Below, in pieces: positions 4,573 through 5,114 of a stretch of DNA of 5,114 nt (the stretch's first letter is position 1; every line of letters starts with the position of its first letter). Below the pieces are notes generated by a model that saw only the letters and a program-made list of their open reading frames with translations, did not search any database and was not told the DNA's origin. A program made the translations under genes and the position numbers. This DNA comes from an uncultured Bacillota bacterium (GTDB taxonomy: Bacteria > Bacillota_I > Bacilli_A > RF39 > UBA660). The stretch is from contig CAJKKJ010000083.1 in the NCBI GenBank assembly GCA_905200435.1, positions 1 to 5,114 of the forward strand, written 5' to 3'.

Positions 4573-5114
4573 TTTTTCACCTTATATATTGTTTCTTCAT
4601 ATAAGAAACCCTTTCCTTGATTTTGATAGTTAAATTTTGTATTTGTTTTAAAGTTTTTTAATACTTCTTTGATATCATCTATTAGGAATGAATTGATTAC
4701 AAAGTACTTAATGTTCATTTTTTTATATTCTTTTATTTCATCAATTGCATTTAGTACTTTTGAATTGTATACAACTGTTTCTTTTTCGTTTACTATTGGG
4801 TATAAATCGTTTTCGTGTTTTATATAATTTACTTTGGATGTATCTTTTAGATTAAATGTTTTTCTGTAATTTTTTACGATATCACGGATGGATGCGAGTA
4901 TTGGTGTGTAACCAAATACTTGAACCATTAATTCCATTTTAGTGTTTTCACTTATTTCTTTTATTTCTTCTAGTGTAATTTCGTTTGATAAAAATGTATA
5001 TTTAATTCCTCTTTTATGCCAGAATTCACATGTTTTATAGTTTGTTGTCATATGACATACTGACCATACTAGGTTATGCTTTGATCCAATATTTGGTACA
5101 CTTAAATCGTAATA
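4569..5114 (-). CDS. trhP1: U32 family protein, YrrN/TrhP1-like (5' end outside window)
   Basis: The frame is open from the window edge to the TGA at 4569, giving 181 C-terminal residues. The ATG at 5051 is internal: the 21 codons before it continue the protein (YYDLSVPNIGSKHNLVWSVC then HMTTNY), so it must not be taken as the start. The fragment fits the C-terminal half of YrrN-type U32 proteins: a TIM-barrel end with WHKRGIKYTFLSNEITLEEI, then ELMVQVFGYTPILASIRDIV, then a small C-terminal domain with YPIVNEKETVVYNSKVLN. Where the YrrO-type partner has its Cys-rich U32 signature, this protein has VFGYTPILASIRD and no cysteines, so it probably does not bind the same iron-sulfur centre with these residues. 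The 4-nt overlap with the next gene and the shared family suggest a heteromeric tRNA-hydroxylating pair. Assignment as TrhP1 rests on context plus similarity. Confidence 0.78.
   Translation of the reverse strand, partial: YYDLSVPNIGSKHNLVWSVCHMTTNYKTCEFWHKRGIKYTFLSNEITLEEIKEISENTKMELMVQVFGYTPILASIRDIVKNYRKTFNLKDTSKVNYIKHENDLYPIVNEKETVVYNSKVLNAIDEIKEYKKMNIKYFVINSFLIDDIKEVLKNFKTNTKFNYQNQGKGFLYEETIYKVKK

Noticed and set aside
4569..5051. Complete 160-aa gene starting at ATG 5051
   Set aside because: The frame stays open to the window edge and the upstream residues continue the U32-like protein, so this is an internal methionine of a truncated gene.
1..5114. CRISPR arrays, insertion sequences, tRNAs, phage or defence genes
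   Set aside because: I looked for regular direct repeats, transposase-like frames, terminal inverted repeats and tRNA-like motifs and saw none; the window is nearly filled by housekeeping genes.

Overview
The window is strongly AT-rich, and every gene is read from the minus strand, so transcription runs from high to low coordinates. The proteins fit a low-GC Gram-positive relative (Bacillota/Mycoplasmatota type). Support comes from GpsB, a B-type (Bacillus-like) RNase P RNA directly behind it, paired YrrN/YrrO-type U32 proteins followed by greA, and 17-bp-spaced sigma-A promoters. TGA is used as a stop (end of the yrrN-like gene) and the tryptophans I checked are TGG, so this looks like the standard bacterial code and not the Mycoplasma/Spiroplasma code. 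An uncultivated gut Bacilli/RF39-like lineage is my guess; species cannot be set from this window.

In transcription order: the window opens inside a yrrN/trhP1-like gene (4569-5114, 5' end cut off), overlapping by 4 nt a complete yrrO/trhP2-like gene (3361-4572). Together these probably make 5-hydroxyuridine at the tRNA wobble position. greA (2849-3316) follows with its own promoter, whose -35 box lies in the last codons of the U32 gene, and ends in a hairpin terminator that contains its stop codon. The trigger factor gene tig (1522-2766) follows with its own promoter. Its transcript probably continues through a possible 31-codon small ORF (1376-1471) to a terminator at 1362-1391. Next comes a stand-alone protein of the 2-oxoacid dehydrogenase E2 catalytic-domain fold (449-1306), with its own promoter, a GTG start and no catalytic histidine. 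Last are gpsB (80-409), with a near-consensus promoter inside the end of the E2-like gene, and the first ~79 nt of rnpB, the RNase P RNA, running off the left edge.

The content is mainly housekeeping: tRNA modification, transcript cleavage, nascent-chain folding, cell-wall/division coordination and tRNA 5' processing. I see no mobile elements, CRISPR arrays or defence genes. The order trhP1-trhP2-greA and the pair gpsB-rnpB both recall Bacillus subtilis. The less ordinary points are the E2-like protein with Glu in place of the catalytic His, the trigger factor lacking its first beta strand, the small ORF or RNA between tig and the E2-like gene, and the dense packing of promoters and terminators into coding ends.
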